Positions 21,190 to 32,599 of a stretch of 64,000 nt of DNA are shown here, piece after piece. This stretch comes from Liopterus haemorrhoidalis. Taxonomy: Eukaryota > Arthropoda > Insecta > Coleoptera > Dytiscidae. The stretch spans positions 21,475,403 to 21,539,402 of the forward strand of contig OZ020617.1 of the NCBI GenBank assembly GCA_963971575.1. The letters run 5' to 3'. The position numbers and the translations under genes were made by a program. Positions within the stretch are counted from its first letter, which is position 1. Each line of letters opens with the position of its first letter. The notes under the pieces are model-generated. The model did not search any database. It saw only the letters and a list, made by a program, of their open reading frames with translations, and was not told the DNA's origin.

Positions 21190-22565
21190 TTAAAAGGAGA
21201 TTTTTTTAATTTCTTTTCTCTCTATTTTTATTTTATAGAAATAAATGAATTACTGGTGATTAACTTGACTAGCATTTTTAGCTTAGATACGTATGCCTTA
21301 TTTTTTCTCCGACGAGTTGTAATTACAAATTACGAGTTACTTATGCCTACAATTTTGAGGGTTGAGTATAGTTTTTATAAATATTTTAATCTTAACTATT
21401 GCGCTATTCGCTGAAGTCTAATGAGTTAGTATGTTCCTCTTTACCGAGCTATCTTGTTATAAAAATTGTTTTTTAACGTGTTTTTTATGACTATAAAAAA
21501 CATATTTTCAACAAATAAAAACTTTTTTAAATAAGAACAGTGCATTTTTGCAAACTTAAAATGAAAAAGTGAAAAAATTAGTAAATGGTTTTTGCCAACT
21601 CTGCTTGATGCAGTATGCTGATTACATGTATTTTAGTTAGTACAACCTACCTTCTCTGCTCAATCCGCCAATTAGACGATGGTTACCTATTATTATTTTA
21701 AATTATAATTTACATAGTAATCATACAAATAAATGCAGTATGTTTATTGATGCCAGAAACAAGAATTACAAAGAATTTTTCATATTACAATTAATATATT
21801 ATTTACATTTTAGTAGTGATTTTTTGATATAATTTTGTGCAAAAGGAAAATAAATGAATGAAAGAATAATTAATAACTTAGGTTGTGATACTATTGGAGA
21901 TTAATATCTCTTTACTAACTTCAACCTAACTTTATTGACAGACAAAGGTATCATATACAATAACAAACCTATAGCGGTGGTAGAAAAAATAGGTACGAAT
22001 AAAAATGTTTAAACATTCTTAAATAAATATCCTGACACAGGGCCGCATTAAGGTATTCATAGATCCTAGGCACTCTTGTATTCGACTTTCCGCCTCGCCC
22101 CATCGACTCACTAGGGACAGACAAACATGATTCCAAAAACTGTCGTCTCTGGACCTACATATATGGACCCTAAAACGTGTCGATCCGTTAAAAACCGGAA
22201 AAACTGTTACTATTTTTATAAATTTATATTTATAATTATTGTGAGTGAAATTAAAAAAAAAATATATATTTAGAAATTTTGTTTTTCTTTCTAATTCCAG
22301 GAATTATAATTAATCCTGTTTTCGTAGGCCGTAAACGTTGTTGCTAGCTTTTTGCGAGAATTGCAGTGGACGATCATTATGACTAATTGTCTATTGGCCA
22401 GAACTCTTCGTCTTGCCCCCGCCGTCTTTTTGCAAACTCGTGCTGTTTCATGTAGTAATACTGTAAAAAATAATAACCCCTCACATACTACGTAATAAAT
22501 ATAAAATAAATATAAAATAATATGTGTTTTATGCACTTGACTGTACCTCTATATATGAGAAAAAA
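21190..22565. other. No gene; one hAT-like fragment
   Basis: AT-rich DNA. About 22040-22125 (CAGGGCCGCATTAAGG, then TAGGCACTCTTG and CACTAGGG) looks like the left end of a hAT-type element; no right end was found. The 81-codon minus-strand frame at 22291-22536 is not recognised. Confidence 0.35.
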
Positions 22566-22572
22566 TATAACT

Positions 22573-23595
22573 GAGGAGCTCAGTGCAGTAACCGGGTAAC
22601 ATGAAGCTGGAAGCTCCATGCATTCCTGAATGAGAAGCTTTATAATAACTGATAAACTAATAGGATACGGACAAGTGAAAAATAAAACAAGTTTATTTAA
22701 TTATTTTTCAGAGCTAGAAGTTTTACTTTTCACTTGTGCGAATCCTATTAGTTCATCAATTTAATTACATAAGGCATGATTCATCAAACAGAAGCTTTAT
22801 AAAGTTTATCCTTTACATATCAAACAGAAAAAAAATCAAAATGCTTCTTGCTGAAAAATATCTTCCAAAGAATGATATTTAAACTATATTATTGTACCTA
22901 AAGCTGTTGGACCAATATCACCTATGGAAGAAACATAATCAGAAAATGAAAATGCTGAAGTTGAAATGTATTAAATATTAAAATTTATTTACGACTTTTA
23001 GTGATATTGGTGAATGAAAATAAACTTTGAAACTATATTATTTGTTGTATTCTAATTTTAGAACAAAAAACAGACAGCTCCATTTGACTTTTTTTATTAT
23101 AGCAACAGTTATATTACCAGCTAACTTATCAAATATTATCTTACTATTATTGTTATTATTTATAATATATATATAAAATTTTTGAGCACTTTGATTTTTT
23201 CATCTGTACATTGAGTGCGATAAAAAAATAATAATAATAAAATGCTGTAAATAATTTAGTTTAAGTAAATAAATAATATTTTTATTTATTATTAAACGCC
23301 AAAATACTAGGCATAATATATACTGCTAACATTTAAATTTTACATATTACCACGCGCTGAACATTCTTGTTCTTTGTGGGTTAATTAATTAATTTTTTAT
23401 TCTTGAAAACGTAATGTTACCCAATACGCACGTGTGTTTGTATTTATTTATATATACACACATGTATATTCTGAAACATATATTGTAAAAATATTGTAAT
23501 CAATCTATAAAAATAAATATTAAATATTATATCTGTAAAATCCCAAAAATTGGAGCTGCCTGGTTACTGCATCGAGCCCTTCAATTTGAAATTGC
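22573..23595. repeat. Possible TIR-bounded element with internal palindrome
   Basis: A GAGCTCAGTGCAGTAACCGG segment near 22577 is matched in inverse by CCTGGTTACTGCATCGAGCC near 23560. Close to the left end, 22649-22690 and 22726-22762 form a clear palindrome (ACTAATAGGATACGGACAAG against CTTGTGCGAATCCTATTAGT). The outer pair is short and diverged, so the element boundaries are tentative. No gene is seen inside. Confidence 0.4.
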
Positions 23596-23599
23596 TTAG

Positions 23600-25150
23600 A
23601 TTCCAACTATTAATTTTACGCGCAAGCTTCACACCCTGTCACGACATATATGTTGAACTGTACGTTTATTACAGCGTATAATTTATTTCCTTGTTAAGTT
23701 TTTTCAATAATTCTTTCATCCATTAATTTATTACTAAATGATAACAAGTTCCAAATTTTACTTTCTTATACATACTGAAAAAAAGCTCAAATTGTTATAA
23801 TATAATTTCTAACTATTTAGATTTTATAAACTACTTTTATTACAATTAGTCTAATTTTAGTAGGGTTTGTTTAAAGTTTTACATATAAGAAAGTTCAACT
23901 TGGTTCTTCACAATGTTTATATACATACTAAAAGAAGAAATCCTATGAAACAAAAAAGCAGAAGTATAAAAATAGTTTTTCTACCTGATATTTTATTTAA
24001 ACATAGATATTACGATATCCTATTACGAAACGAATTTGTGATAAACTTAGATGGGATAAATAAATTAATTTTATTTGGTCATTTGTACTTTTACAAAAAT
24101 ATGCATAGAATTGTGTTACAAATTTGACTGTAACTTGTGAGATTATATGATTATATACACAAAAGGAAGAGAACACAGTCATAAATACAACAAAAACTTA
24201 ATTAACATTAACTTACGTCACTAGAGTACTTCGAGCCATTTTGAATCTTCCAGTTTGAATACATATGAAAAGCAAAATCTTGTTCGTAAATACAAATCAT
24301 TTTAAGTCATTTTACGGTAATTGAAATTTGACAGCAATGTAAAATTGCGTTTCTGTTAATTTGCAACATAGGCGACTTAACATTGCTGTCAAAAAAATTA
24401 GTCGTTACTGGGGAAACCATGCATAATAATAATTTCAATATTGCAGGATAAAATAAATTCACTGTATGTAAATATAGCATGTTTCTTTGGTTTAAGTGGA
24501 ACTAGTTTAAGTGGACTGGAACTTTTACCGTTTAAGTGAGGCTTTTTCTATGCGCCAATATTAAATAAATCTGTGATTGGTACCAGTCCTTATCTTGCCA
24601 ATTGAATTGTTCCAAGATAGGAGGATTTTTTAATTTTTTATTTATTGGTGGACTCTGTGAGGAATCCGATATGTCACTATTAGATTTTGGCTAAAACGTA
24701 GCAATGTCCATAACAAATTTGTTATTCTCGTCAATGTGTAAAGATTATATATTTAGACAATTCTTCAGAACTTTATTAAAACCTTCCTCCTCACTGTTCA
24801 TTATAATTGCACAAACCTCTTTTTCTCTTACTTGTTTTTTCACCATAATATATAACCATATCTTAACGATGTCGCTTTCGTAACTAGATACCGAAGAATG
24901 TTATGGTTTATTTACAGCTTTTATTGCTTTATTTCCACTTAGCCTTACAAATTCCGCTCCTTAATCATAACTAGAGACCGGAGAGTGTTAAGCCGCATTC
25001 AGAGCTCTTAAATCAATAGCTTATAGACTGTATCTTGTACTCTGTTTACTGTCACTAGTTTAGTCACTAGTACTAAGTTTGTTATATGGTAAGACGTGAA
25101 AACGTTCAGACTTCTAAATTTACTACGTTGTTCGTTGTGGATTGTGGATT
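23600..25150. other. No recognised gene; minor palindrome
   Basis: An 86-codon plus frame at 23867-24127 has no family resemblance. TTGACAGCAATGT at about 24328 is inverted at 24379-24391 (ACATTGCTGTCAA), a small hairpin of about 65 bp. Sequence near 24482 (TTTCTTTGGTTTAAGTGGAA) belongs to the TTAAGCGAAACTAAA repeat family seen at 44619 and 55327. Confidence 0.35.
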
Positions 25151-25151
25151 A

Positions 25152-25250
25152 GGGTGACCAACCGTCCTACTTTGAGAGGACATGTCCTACAATTAAACCA
25201 TTTGTCTTATGTCCTACCGCCTAACGAAAATGTCCTACTTTCACAGATAA
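25152..25250 (+). repeat. hAT-type end (TAGGGTGACCAACCGTCC)
   Basis: TAGGGTGACCAACCGTCCTA, followed by repeated TGTCCTAC words, is the familiar left end of hAT-type elements of the CAGGGTGACCA class. It is cut off at about 25250 by the poly(A) end of a minus-strand LINE. Confidence 0.5.
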
Positions 25251-25251
25251 C

Positions 25252-26122
25252 TACTTTTTTTTTTATTTAATCAATTTAAGACACATCCACTACAATGGTG
25301 ATTAGTGTCCCTGTACATTATAGTTACATTAAATAATACATATTAATTTATATAATAGGTATATACATATATTTTGATATTTTATTCGTTTTATATTTGT
25401 GGGGCGAGATCAGTTTCTTCTGTGAACTGTATTATCCGTTCCATTATTTCCATGTTGTTGGAGAGGGCTTCCTTCAATGTTGGTGGTATTTTATTTTTCT
25501 GTCGTCCTCTTGAGTATTTTGGGCATGCGATCAGGAGATGTTCAACGGTTAGTTGGGTGTTACATACGTTGCATTTGGGGGGATCGGATTTATCCAGTAT
25601 GTATTCATGAGTTGATAGAGTATGGCCAATGCGCAATCTGGTAATCTTTATCTATTGTTTCCTTTTATTGAATGTGTGCCATTTTTTGTGTCCTTTTTTA
25701 TTCCTCGTAATATGTTGTTATTTATTTCTTTCCATGCTTTATCCCATTCTTCTAGCACCGTTCTACCTATTTCATTCTTAATGTCACTGAGAGGTACTTT
25801 AATGTTTGTTAGATGTAAATTTGTATCTGTTTTTGCTGCTTTATCAGCTTTTTCATTTCCTTGTATCTCACAGTGGGATGGTAACCACAGGATTGTCAAG
25901 TCTTTTCCTGTGCTGAGGATTTCGTGGATGTTATCTTGAATTTTCTGGATCAGGTTGTTTTTGGTATACATTTGTTTAATGGATTCAACGGCACTTAATG
26001 AGTCTGTTATGATTATAAATTTACTATTTGTGTTATTCAAGATATTCCTGGTGGCTTGTAGTTTACTGTAGGTTTCCGCAGTGAAGACACTTGTTGCTGA
26101 TGGGAGATTATAACTACTTTGC
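25252..26122 (-). pseudogene. LINE 3' part: RNase H domain and zinc knuckle
   Basis: On the minus strand, from a stop near 26120, the frame reads QSSYNLPSATSVFTAETYSK, then FIIITDSLSAVESIKQMY (RNase H motif with Asp), LTILWLPSHCEIQGNEKADK (the WxPxH...GNExAD box, with the usual Gly before the Asn-Glu) and, after one frameshift near 25640, CNVCNTQLTVEHLLIACPKY, the CCHC knuckle at the C terminus of I- and Jockey-group LINEs that carry RNase H. The 3' region ends in a poly(A) tract (T-run at 25256-25266). RNase H would remove the RNA template during integration. The RT and endonuclease are missing, so this is a 5'-truncated dead copy. Confidence 0.85.
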
Positions 26123-26225
26123 TATTGGCGATTATGGTCGCGTGACCGGCGTGCTACTGTGTTGTATTTATTCCAGTTATAATTCCAATTATAAGACCAA
26201 TGTGTAAAATAAGCAATTTTTTTTC

Positions 26226-26340
26226 TACATTACTCTCATTTTCACAATCATTCACCCCTCATCCAGGTGTAGGAGCTCGCCCCCTGGCATCGGCGATTAG
26301 CCTCGTTGCAAAAATAAAGGCCGATGTAAAATAAATAATA
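26226..26340 (+). mobile_element. 5'-truncated copy of the tRNA-derived SINE
   Basis: TTCACAATCATTCACCCCTC through GGAGCTCGCCCCCTGGCATC to GGCCGATGTAAAATAAATAA matches the body and tail of the complete copy at 30280-30524 with few differences. The tRNA-like head is missing. An (AAT)n tail follows. Confidence 0.85.
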
Positions 26341-27815
26341 TAATAATAATAATAATATTTTTTTTTCTACGATATTTTGTTTTGTTTTTGTAGGTAATTA
26401 TTTATATAAATTATACTATATCTGTGATAATTTTGAAATAAAATTTTTAAAATTTATACACATTATTGTTTTCGTTTATTCCAATCAACACCATTTTATA
26501 ATTGGTAAGAACAATATTTAAAATAAATATTTTTTTCATATTTTATATTAATAATAAATACCTATATACCAAGTCTAATTTTCCTTTTTTGTAATAAATA
26601 AAATAGATGTGTTATAATTTATACCGTTGGTCAAATTATAACAATTCAAATAATTTAGTATAGGTAGTCATTAATAATAACAATAAACTTTTTTTTCATA
26701 TTTTTATATTAAATAATGGGTACAATTTGCAACAAAGACTTGTATTTAAAACAACAAGAGTAGTATATCAATTTAAAATTATTTACTTATCAATTTTTAG
26801 TGTTTTGTGCTTTTTTACTACCGCGCCTCATAAAGTTTGGGAAACTCTGGTTTAAAGACACAAAGATGTCGGATTATTCGTAATACATGCTGTGAACGGT
26901 ACGTACAACGTTAAAACAAAGCATAAAACATAACTTATAGCGTAGTAACGAACAGTCTACAACGTGTTAATTTAAAGAGCTCTCTTTAAATGCGGCTTTA
27001 GGCCGAGTGGGATGATTGCGATAAAGACGTTGGATTATTTGTAGCAAACGTCTGATTATTTGCAGCTTTTATTGCCACTTAGCCTAACAAATTCTGCTTC
27101 TTAATCATAATTTGGAAATATCCAAATCATACTTGAATCTTGAGTGATTTCAGTCATTGTTCAAATAAATTATTCGCGATATTAAAAAAAAAAAACTTTT
27201 ACTTGAAAGTGCGAATTGAAAGTAAAATATGATTAATTATTTTTATTTTATTATGATCCGAGCTACAAACAGCTCAAGAGTAAGAAGGTGACAGTGTCTA
27301 AATCAAAATAGAAAATACTCTGAACACTTGTAAATAAAAATTCTTTACTTTCAAGTCGTTATAAAGAATCGAAATCGGAATCAAATTATAAAAGATATTA
27401 GATAAAAAATATATTAGATTGATATTAAAAATATTTAGGTGAAAGTTTCTTTTCAAAAACACAATATACCTTCCCGTTTAAAAAGTTGTCTTTGATATAC
27501 AATACTTCCGATTTATTGCGAAAATCTTTCTGTACTACCATTCGATTCTTTGAGTTAACTTTAGTCGCCAGCTTGATTACACATCGCGCTTTGAGAAAAA
27601 TCGTGTTCCCTTTATCTTGATACTCCCGGTATATATAGTATCCCGAAAAACTGTTACCTGCATGTCTTTTATTCCTCAAATAATTTTTGTATGTCTATAT
27701 TCTAAATATTATAAAAATCATTTTTCTATACAATAATTGTACAAAACTTCTATTTTAGCTTTTAGATATCTGTGTTTCCGAAAATGTCAGAATGAGTTTA
27801 GAGAAGAGGCTGTGG
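26341..27815. other. AT-rich; no recognised gene
   Basis: About 26826-26855 (AGTTTGGGAAACTCTGG) resembles a hAT right end without a partner. An 84-codon minus-strand frame (27425-27679), ending near AAATATTTTTAATATC, is basic and matches no family I recognise. Confidence 0.3.
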
Positions 27816-27880
27816 TGTGCTCAGTGCTTCTCAAACTTTCTGTGTTCATGGACCACTTTTTCCTTCCAGTGCATTGCAAA
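27816..27880 (+). repeat. hAT-like left end
   Basis: CAGTGCTTCTCAAACTTTCT is the typical CAGNGNTTCTCAAAC terminus of hAT elements. The following sequence (GGACCACTTTTTCC) also fits. No right end with an 8-bp duplication was located. Confidence 0.45.
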
Positions 27881-28812
27881 CCATTATTTTTGTGAAATTA
27901 AATAATAATTTAAAAACCGACAGAACAGAGTTCAAATCCAGTTTAGACTGAAATAGTTTCCTAATTTAGCTTGAGATTTGAAATATGAAAGCACAACGAA
28001 CGTGAAATAGTAGATTACATTACTACAGTGTGCCTCATTTCGGATGCACATCGGATCTTTCTGTTCTCATCTGCGCATTTTACGGTTCTAGCTCCGTGCT
28101 TACCTTAGAGTGCTTTTCTCAGATGAGGTGGCGTCAAACAATGACATAGAACCAATCGAAATGCAGTTTGCAGCCAGTTCTACGTCCATCGCATAGCAAC
28201 CAAATGACTGTATAGGTCAGTCGTTTAATCAACACAGTTGGTCAATTTGCGTCATAACTTCAATGACAAACTTAGTGACGAAATATAACTAAATCGATTT
28301 TTTTATTGCATGTAAATTATAGACTAATATTGCTCTTTAATCTTTTATTTTACTAAAACATACTTTTGAAATCATATTTAGTTTGTGCTCAATAGTCATT
28401 TTGAAGATTTACAAATTTTAAAAGTGTTTATTTAATATAAGGATATTTGTATTGGTATTGCTAAATAAAACGATGTTTACATTTGACATTTTATAATACG
28501 GATATGTTTTGATTCTTGTGTTCACAAATCTAACTAATAGTAATTTATAAAAACCTTTTTTATTTAGTTTGTTGTTTATTTAGCAGTTTTGTGTTTACTT
28601 ATATATTTTCTTATAGATATCTTATAGATTTCCATTTGATATTATGTGTACTGCATAGCTTTTTAGGTTAAATTCAACGTATTTCAACAGCCCTTTTTAG
28701 GACTACTTAGTCTGTTAGAATAGTTTATTTGTTTCTATTCTGTTCTTATTCTTATATTTTCATTTTATTACGATACAGACAGCGTACGAATATTACATTC
28801 ATTAAATAGATT

Positions 28813-28963
28813 CTATGTATACGTACTAAACATGACGACACAAAAACATGTAACGTTTCCAGTGACGCAACTGCACTGATTCGCCGACAGCCCTAAACGA
28901 ATTCTGTTTTCTGTTAAGCGACGTATTGGCCTCATCTCGTGGGAAAAGCATTCTACCTGTAGC
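28813..28963 (-). other. Candidate terminal exon or short secreted ORF
   Basis: On the minus strand a pyrimidine-rich acceptor-like site (CATTTCTCTCGCTACAG, cut at 28964) is followed by 50 codons open to a TAG at 28813-28815, ending ANQCSCVTGNVTCFCVV and a short tail; the C-x-C-x2-G-x3-C spacing recalls small cysteine-rich extracellular modules. In another frame the same DNA is part of a 69-codon ORF from 29035 that begins with a signal-peptide-like MPHVEFFLSSLVILCFAIAF. G+C is higher than in the flanks. The two readings exclude each other, and neither is recognised as a known protein. Confidence 0.25.
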
Positions 28964-29039
28964 CTGTAGCGAGAGAAATGCAATAGCAAAACATAAAATT
29001 ACTAAACTAGATAAAAAAAATTCTACATGAGGCACATGA

Positions 29040-29985
29040 ACATTAATGGCATTAATTTGTTTAACCTGGGATGGATCGACGAAAATGCTATTCGAAATTA
29101 CTAAAATTATGACATTTTGAGTGAAATATCGTCGTGACAGTTTGACTAACTAATAAAAAAGCAGACAAGATACTCAGCATTTTTAAACAATATACAACTG
29201 TGGGACAGTTCATATATTTTTCCTCTCAATCAGTTAAGAAATCTTGAAAAGATTTCATTATACTCATTTATTATTATTTTTAGTTTCCTTTCTCCTTAAA
29301 TCGACAAACTTTGTAACATTTCTAATGAACGGTCGTGAGCTATCAATAGTCCTTACTTTGACAAATGCTACTTTAGACCAAGATCATTGCCGACTGATTC
29401 CTGAACGCCATCTGTAGTGAGACCAATTGAAATTAGAAGTGGCATGCATTTAAAGCTGCATTAAGTGCTTTAGCCGGACCCAGTAGGCAAGACCGGAATG
29501 AGCTGAGAGCAATTACTTGTTTAATTATGTGTTAGCATGTTGCAGATCTGGCATTCTGCTTCAATTTGTTAATTGAATAAATCAATTACCAAGTTACCTA
29601 TAAGTAGAACTTACCGTACAATTAAAATAAACACTGTTCTCTTGCCTTGAATCGTTTTGATGTATCTAAAAATAAATATTCATAATATTAAACCAAATTA
29701 AGGTAATATTGGGTAGTTAAATTATAAAAAAAAAAAAATGGTTCTGTGAAAGGTTTAGTAATTGGTGGCCTAAAATAATTTTAAAGCCTTCATACTCAAA
29801 ACTGGGTTACACGTAACGCTCTTTCAAAAATTCTGTTGGTTACGCATTTCAAAATTTAAATTTATGTCTTAGGGTCAATTCTATGTCAAGTAGTCTGGAG
29901 ATCCACGATCAATGTAAAAGATGAACTTGTGCAAAAAAATCCAATCTCAGATTATAATTCTTGAATTTATTGATTTACGTCCGTA
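29040..29985. other. No recognised gene
   Basis: AT-rich non-repetitive DNA. No reading frame, tRNA or inverted repeat could be supported. Confidence 0.4.
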
Positions 29986-29988
29986 GAT

Positions 29989-30279
29989 TATAATATGATG
30001 AGGAAGTACTGAGATCCGGACTGGTCAGAAATTAAAACAATATTTAAACTTCGCTAGCGTTTCGATTTATAATTTAAATCTTTATCAGAACTAAATTAAA
30101 AAGTCATGAAATAAAATAATATAGTTGCATTTATTTTTCCAACTATTTTATTTTATTTCATGACTTTTTAACTTAGCTCTGTTGAAGATTTAAAATATAA
30201 ATCGAAACGATAGCGAAGTTAAAATATTATTTTAATTTCTGACCAGTCCAAATCCCATTACTTCCTTATCATATTATAT
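29989..30279. repeat. 290-bp fold-back element
   Basis: Almost the whole segment is an inverted repeat: arms about 29989-30116 and 30143-30279, each including GGACTGGTCAGAAATTAAAA or its inverse, CGTTTCGATTTATAATTTAA and AAAGTCATGAAATAAAATAA. Only about 25 bp of loop lies between. The RNA would form one long hairpin. It abuts the SINE tail at 30280. Confidence 0.8.
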
Positions 30280-30524
30280 TTATTTTATTTATTTATTTAT
30301 TTTACATCGGCCTATTTCTGCAACGAGGCTAATCGCCGATGCCAGGGGGCGAGCTCCTACACCTGGATGAGGGGTGAATGATTGTGAAATGAGAGTAATG
30401 TAAACATATTATTCTCGCCCGAATAATATCACCAACGGAGATTCGAACTACCGACCGCACAATTCAGACTGTTATCACCAGTCCAAACTGCACGCCTTAA
30501 TGCGCTCGGCCACTCCATTGGCTC
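30280..30524 (-). mobile_element. tRNA-derived SINE (Ser/Leu-like head), complete copy
   Basis: On the minus strand the head contains an A box at 30513-30494 (GTGGCCGAGCGCATTAAGGC) and a B box at 30456-30437 (GGTCGGTAGTTCGAATCTCC), the RNA polymerase III promoter of a tRNA with a long variable arm (Ser/Leu class). A tRNA-unrelated body with GGAGCTCGCCCCCTGGCATC and a 3' tail of AAATAAATAAAT follow. The body is shared with 26226-26340, which proves dispersal. SINEs move with LINE machinery; the partner LINE was not identified from the 3' tail. Confidence 0.9.
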
Positions 30525-30534
30525 TAGCTGAACC

Positions 30535-30915
30535 TCGAAAAAGTGAACAAAGTGATTCGTGAGCGCCGATGATTCACAATTTCTGAACTATCTACGGATG
30601 TCTACGGAGAGCAATACAGAAAAAAAGGAGTGGCATGTTGTCATCAGGCATTGTCCTTTTTCATGATAATGCATGCACTCATACCGCAGCACAAACATGA
30701 ACTGCTCAAGAATTTCGGATGGGAGATATTCGGCCACCCGCTCTACAGCCCGGGTTTGGTACCAAGCGATTTTCATTTGTTCACCAGAATGAAAGTGTGG
30801 TTGGGAAAAAAGCGGTTCAGCACTAATGAGAAGCTGATAACCAGTGTTCAAGATTGGCTGAAACACAGGCGGCAACATGATATGAGGTGGGTATACAAAA
30901 ACTAGTTTCCCCAAA
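30535..30915 (+). pseudogene. Internally deleted mariner transposase
   Basis: The first part (about 30537-30600) reads EKVNKVIRER and FTISELSTD, from the N-terminal HTH region. It jumps directly to the C-terminal catalytic half: RSGMLSSGIVLFHDNACTHT (second Asp box) and, after a one-base frame change, ELLKNFGWEIFGHPLYSPG, where the third catalytic Asp of SPD has become Gly, then LVPSDFHLFTRMKVWLGKKR. The region carrying the first catalytic Asp is deleted. It is a dead relic. Confidence 0.75.
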
Positions 30916-30936
30916 TGGTTACGACAAATGCTTTAA

Positions 30937-31683
30937 CGCTACGTACAACCCCCAGAGATTATTAGTTTCTTATACAAAACTAATAATCTAAAATAAAATT
31001 AGTGACAATCTATACATCAAATTTTGCACAAAATTTTTATCTATCTAATAGGATATTTTTCTAACATGTTAGTAGAAAAAATTATTGTAAAAATGTTATT
31101 ACTCAATAACTTAATAATAGGTATCACACAACAATGTTCTGTAATTTTTTAAATATATTTCTGGGTTTCAAATATTTTTTATATTTATACAGTTTTATGT
31201 ACAAATATTCAAATAATACGTCAACATTTTTTTCGACATGATTGTTTATAGTTTAGAACCTTGGTCGAAAAATATTATACTTGATGATAATGAAATGCCA
31301 CTTGATACAAGTATACTTTAGATAAAATAAATCATTTTTATCCGCAGCACTTAAATTGAGAACCGCGGCGGATCCGAGATGGCGGCAAAAGTAGATTACT
31401 TAGTACAATAACTATAGGTAATTATCACAATAGAACAAAATATCTCGAAACATATTTGTAGAAGGAATCTTTAGCTACAATTTACCGTATGGTACACAAA
31501 TATACGTCAAATGGCTTACAAGATGGCGTCTATAACGCAATTTGTTTATTTACAATTACATGACAGATCTTTTTACAATTAAGAATATCCTATTAGATAG
31601 ATAAAAAAAATTATGTATAGACTGTTACTAATTTTATTTCAGATTGTTAGTCTTGTATAAGAAACTATACGGTTGTGCGCACC
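30937..31683. repeat. Element with about 95-bp terminal inverted repeats
   Basis: TAGTTTCTTATACAAAACTA at 30966 onward through CTATCTAATAGGATATTTTT (about 31073) is matched in inverse at about 31582-31668. The outer sequence (GTACAACC near 30942, GGTTGTGC near 31671) extends the similarity. The interior, about 500 bp, carries no protein-like frame; it includes a short GC-rich block (CGCGGCGGATCCGAGATGGC at 31363). A non-autonomous DNA element is the likely reading. Confidence 0.65.
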
Positions 31684-31689
31684 CTTAAT

Positions 31690-32185
31690 GTTGGTGGCGA
31701 CTACGTTAAAAATTAATTTAGATGTATGATTAACTTTCGTGTTTAACTTTTCTTATTACATTCATTTGTTACCATTCTTTGTAAAAATAGCCCTCGTATT
31801 TTCAGATCAACAGCTGCTTTGATTGTCAAGTTAAAAAACTTTCAATCTCTTTACCGGACAGACTTTCAAACAAAAGGTCATAGCTCGCTGGATATTTAGT
31901 ATAACGGTCTCAAAATTTGCACTAGTTCATCTCGAACATTGTCTCAGTCATTTCATCCAAATAGAGATGACCAAGCGTGGCCGACTTCAAAAATCATACC
32001 ACTTGACACTGAATGATCCATATATCATATTATATTATTTTAAACATTAAAGACTACTATTTTGAATATTAAAAGCATAATCCATTATAAATTTTAAAAA
32101 GAGTGTCTATTTTAGTCTCCAGTCTGTAATATAAAGTGCCTTTGTGTAAAGAGTTTTTTGACGCCCCTACCTTGAATAATTATAC
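31690..32185. other. No recognised gene
   Basis: No repeat, ORF or RNA could be supported in this stretch. Confidence 0.4.
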
Positions 32186-32189
32186 AGTA

Positions 32190-32590
32190 ATACCCCGTCA
32201 CTCGACTGCCTCTTAGGCTCGACGTTTTTGTCACTCGACGTAAATGTCGAGAGTGAGAGTCGACGGAAGCATCGCTATCCGACGCTTGATCAAGTACCGA
32301 TCACGTGATACATATTTTGGTAAACAAAGCAAAATGAACGCACGGCCAGCAGTTTGCGCCTAGATATTTTGACGAAAACAACTTAGATTTAGTGCAGCTA
32401 TGAACTTTTTGTTTTTTGCTAAAATAAGTGATTTATATTTATAATTATGGGTCCAAAAGATAGAAATGCAAGCATAGCTAAAAGGAAAACATATACATAT
32501 ATGTATTTCCTTATATGTATATGTATATATGTACATATGAGTCCCTTTATTTCTTATGGAGAAATTCGACTTGTACAGATAATTTGGTCT
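32190..32590 (+). mobile_element. pogo/Tigger-like element fragment
   Basis: CAGTAATACCCCGTCACTCG, preceded by TA, resembles the left end of Tigger-type elements, with the GTCACTCGACGTAAATGTCG subterminal sequence. An ATG at about 32447 opens MGPKDRNASIAKRKT, the position and style of a Tigger transposase N terminus, then frame is lost in a TATACATATATG-rich tract. ATTTCTTATGGAGAAATTCG near 32550 resembles internal right-end DNA. No right TIR was found. Confidence 0.4.
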
Positions 32591-32599
32591 GTTACGTTT

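Noticed and set aside
23867..24127. 86-codon plus frame
   Set aside because: Basic and AT-driven, no similarity recognised, no regulatory context.
27425..27679. 84-codon minus-strand frame
   Set aside because: Plausible amino-acid mix but no motif, no splice signals seen and no second copy; kept only as a note.
30494..30513. Functional tRNA gene
   Set aside because: A and B boxes are present but the cloverleaf is incomplete and the body continues as a dispersed SINE shared with 26226-26340.
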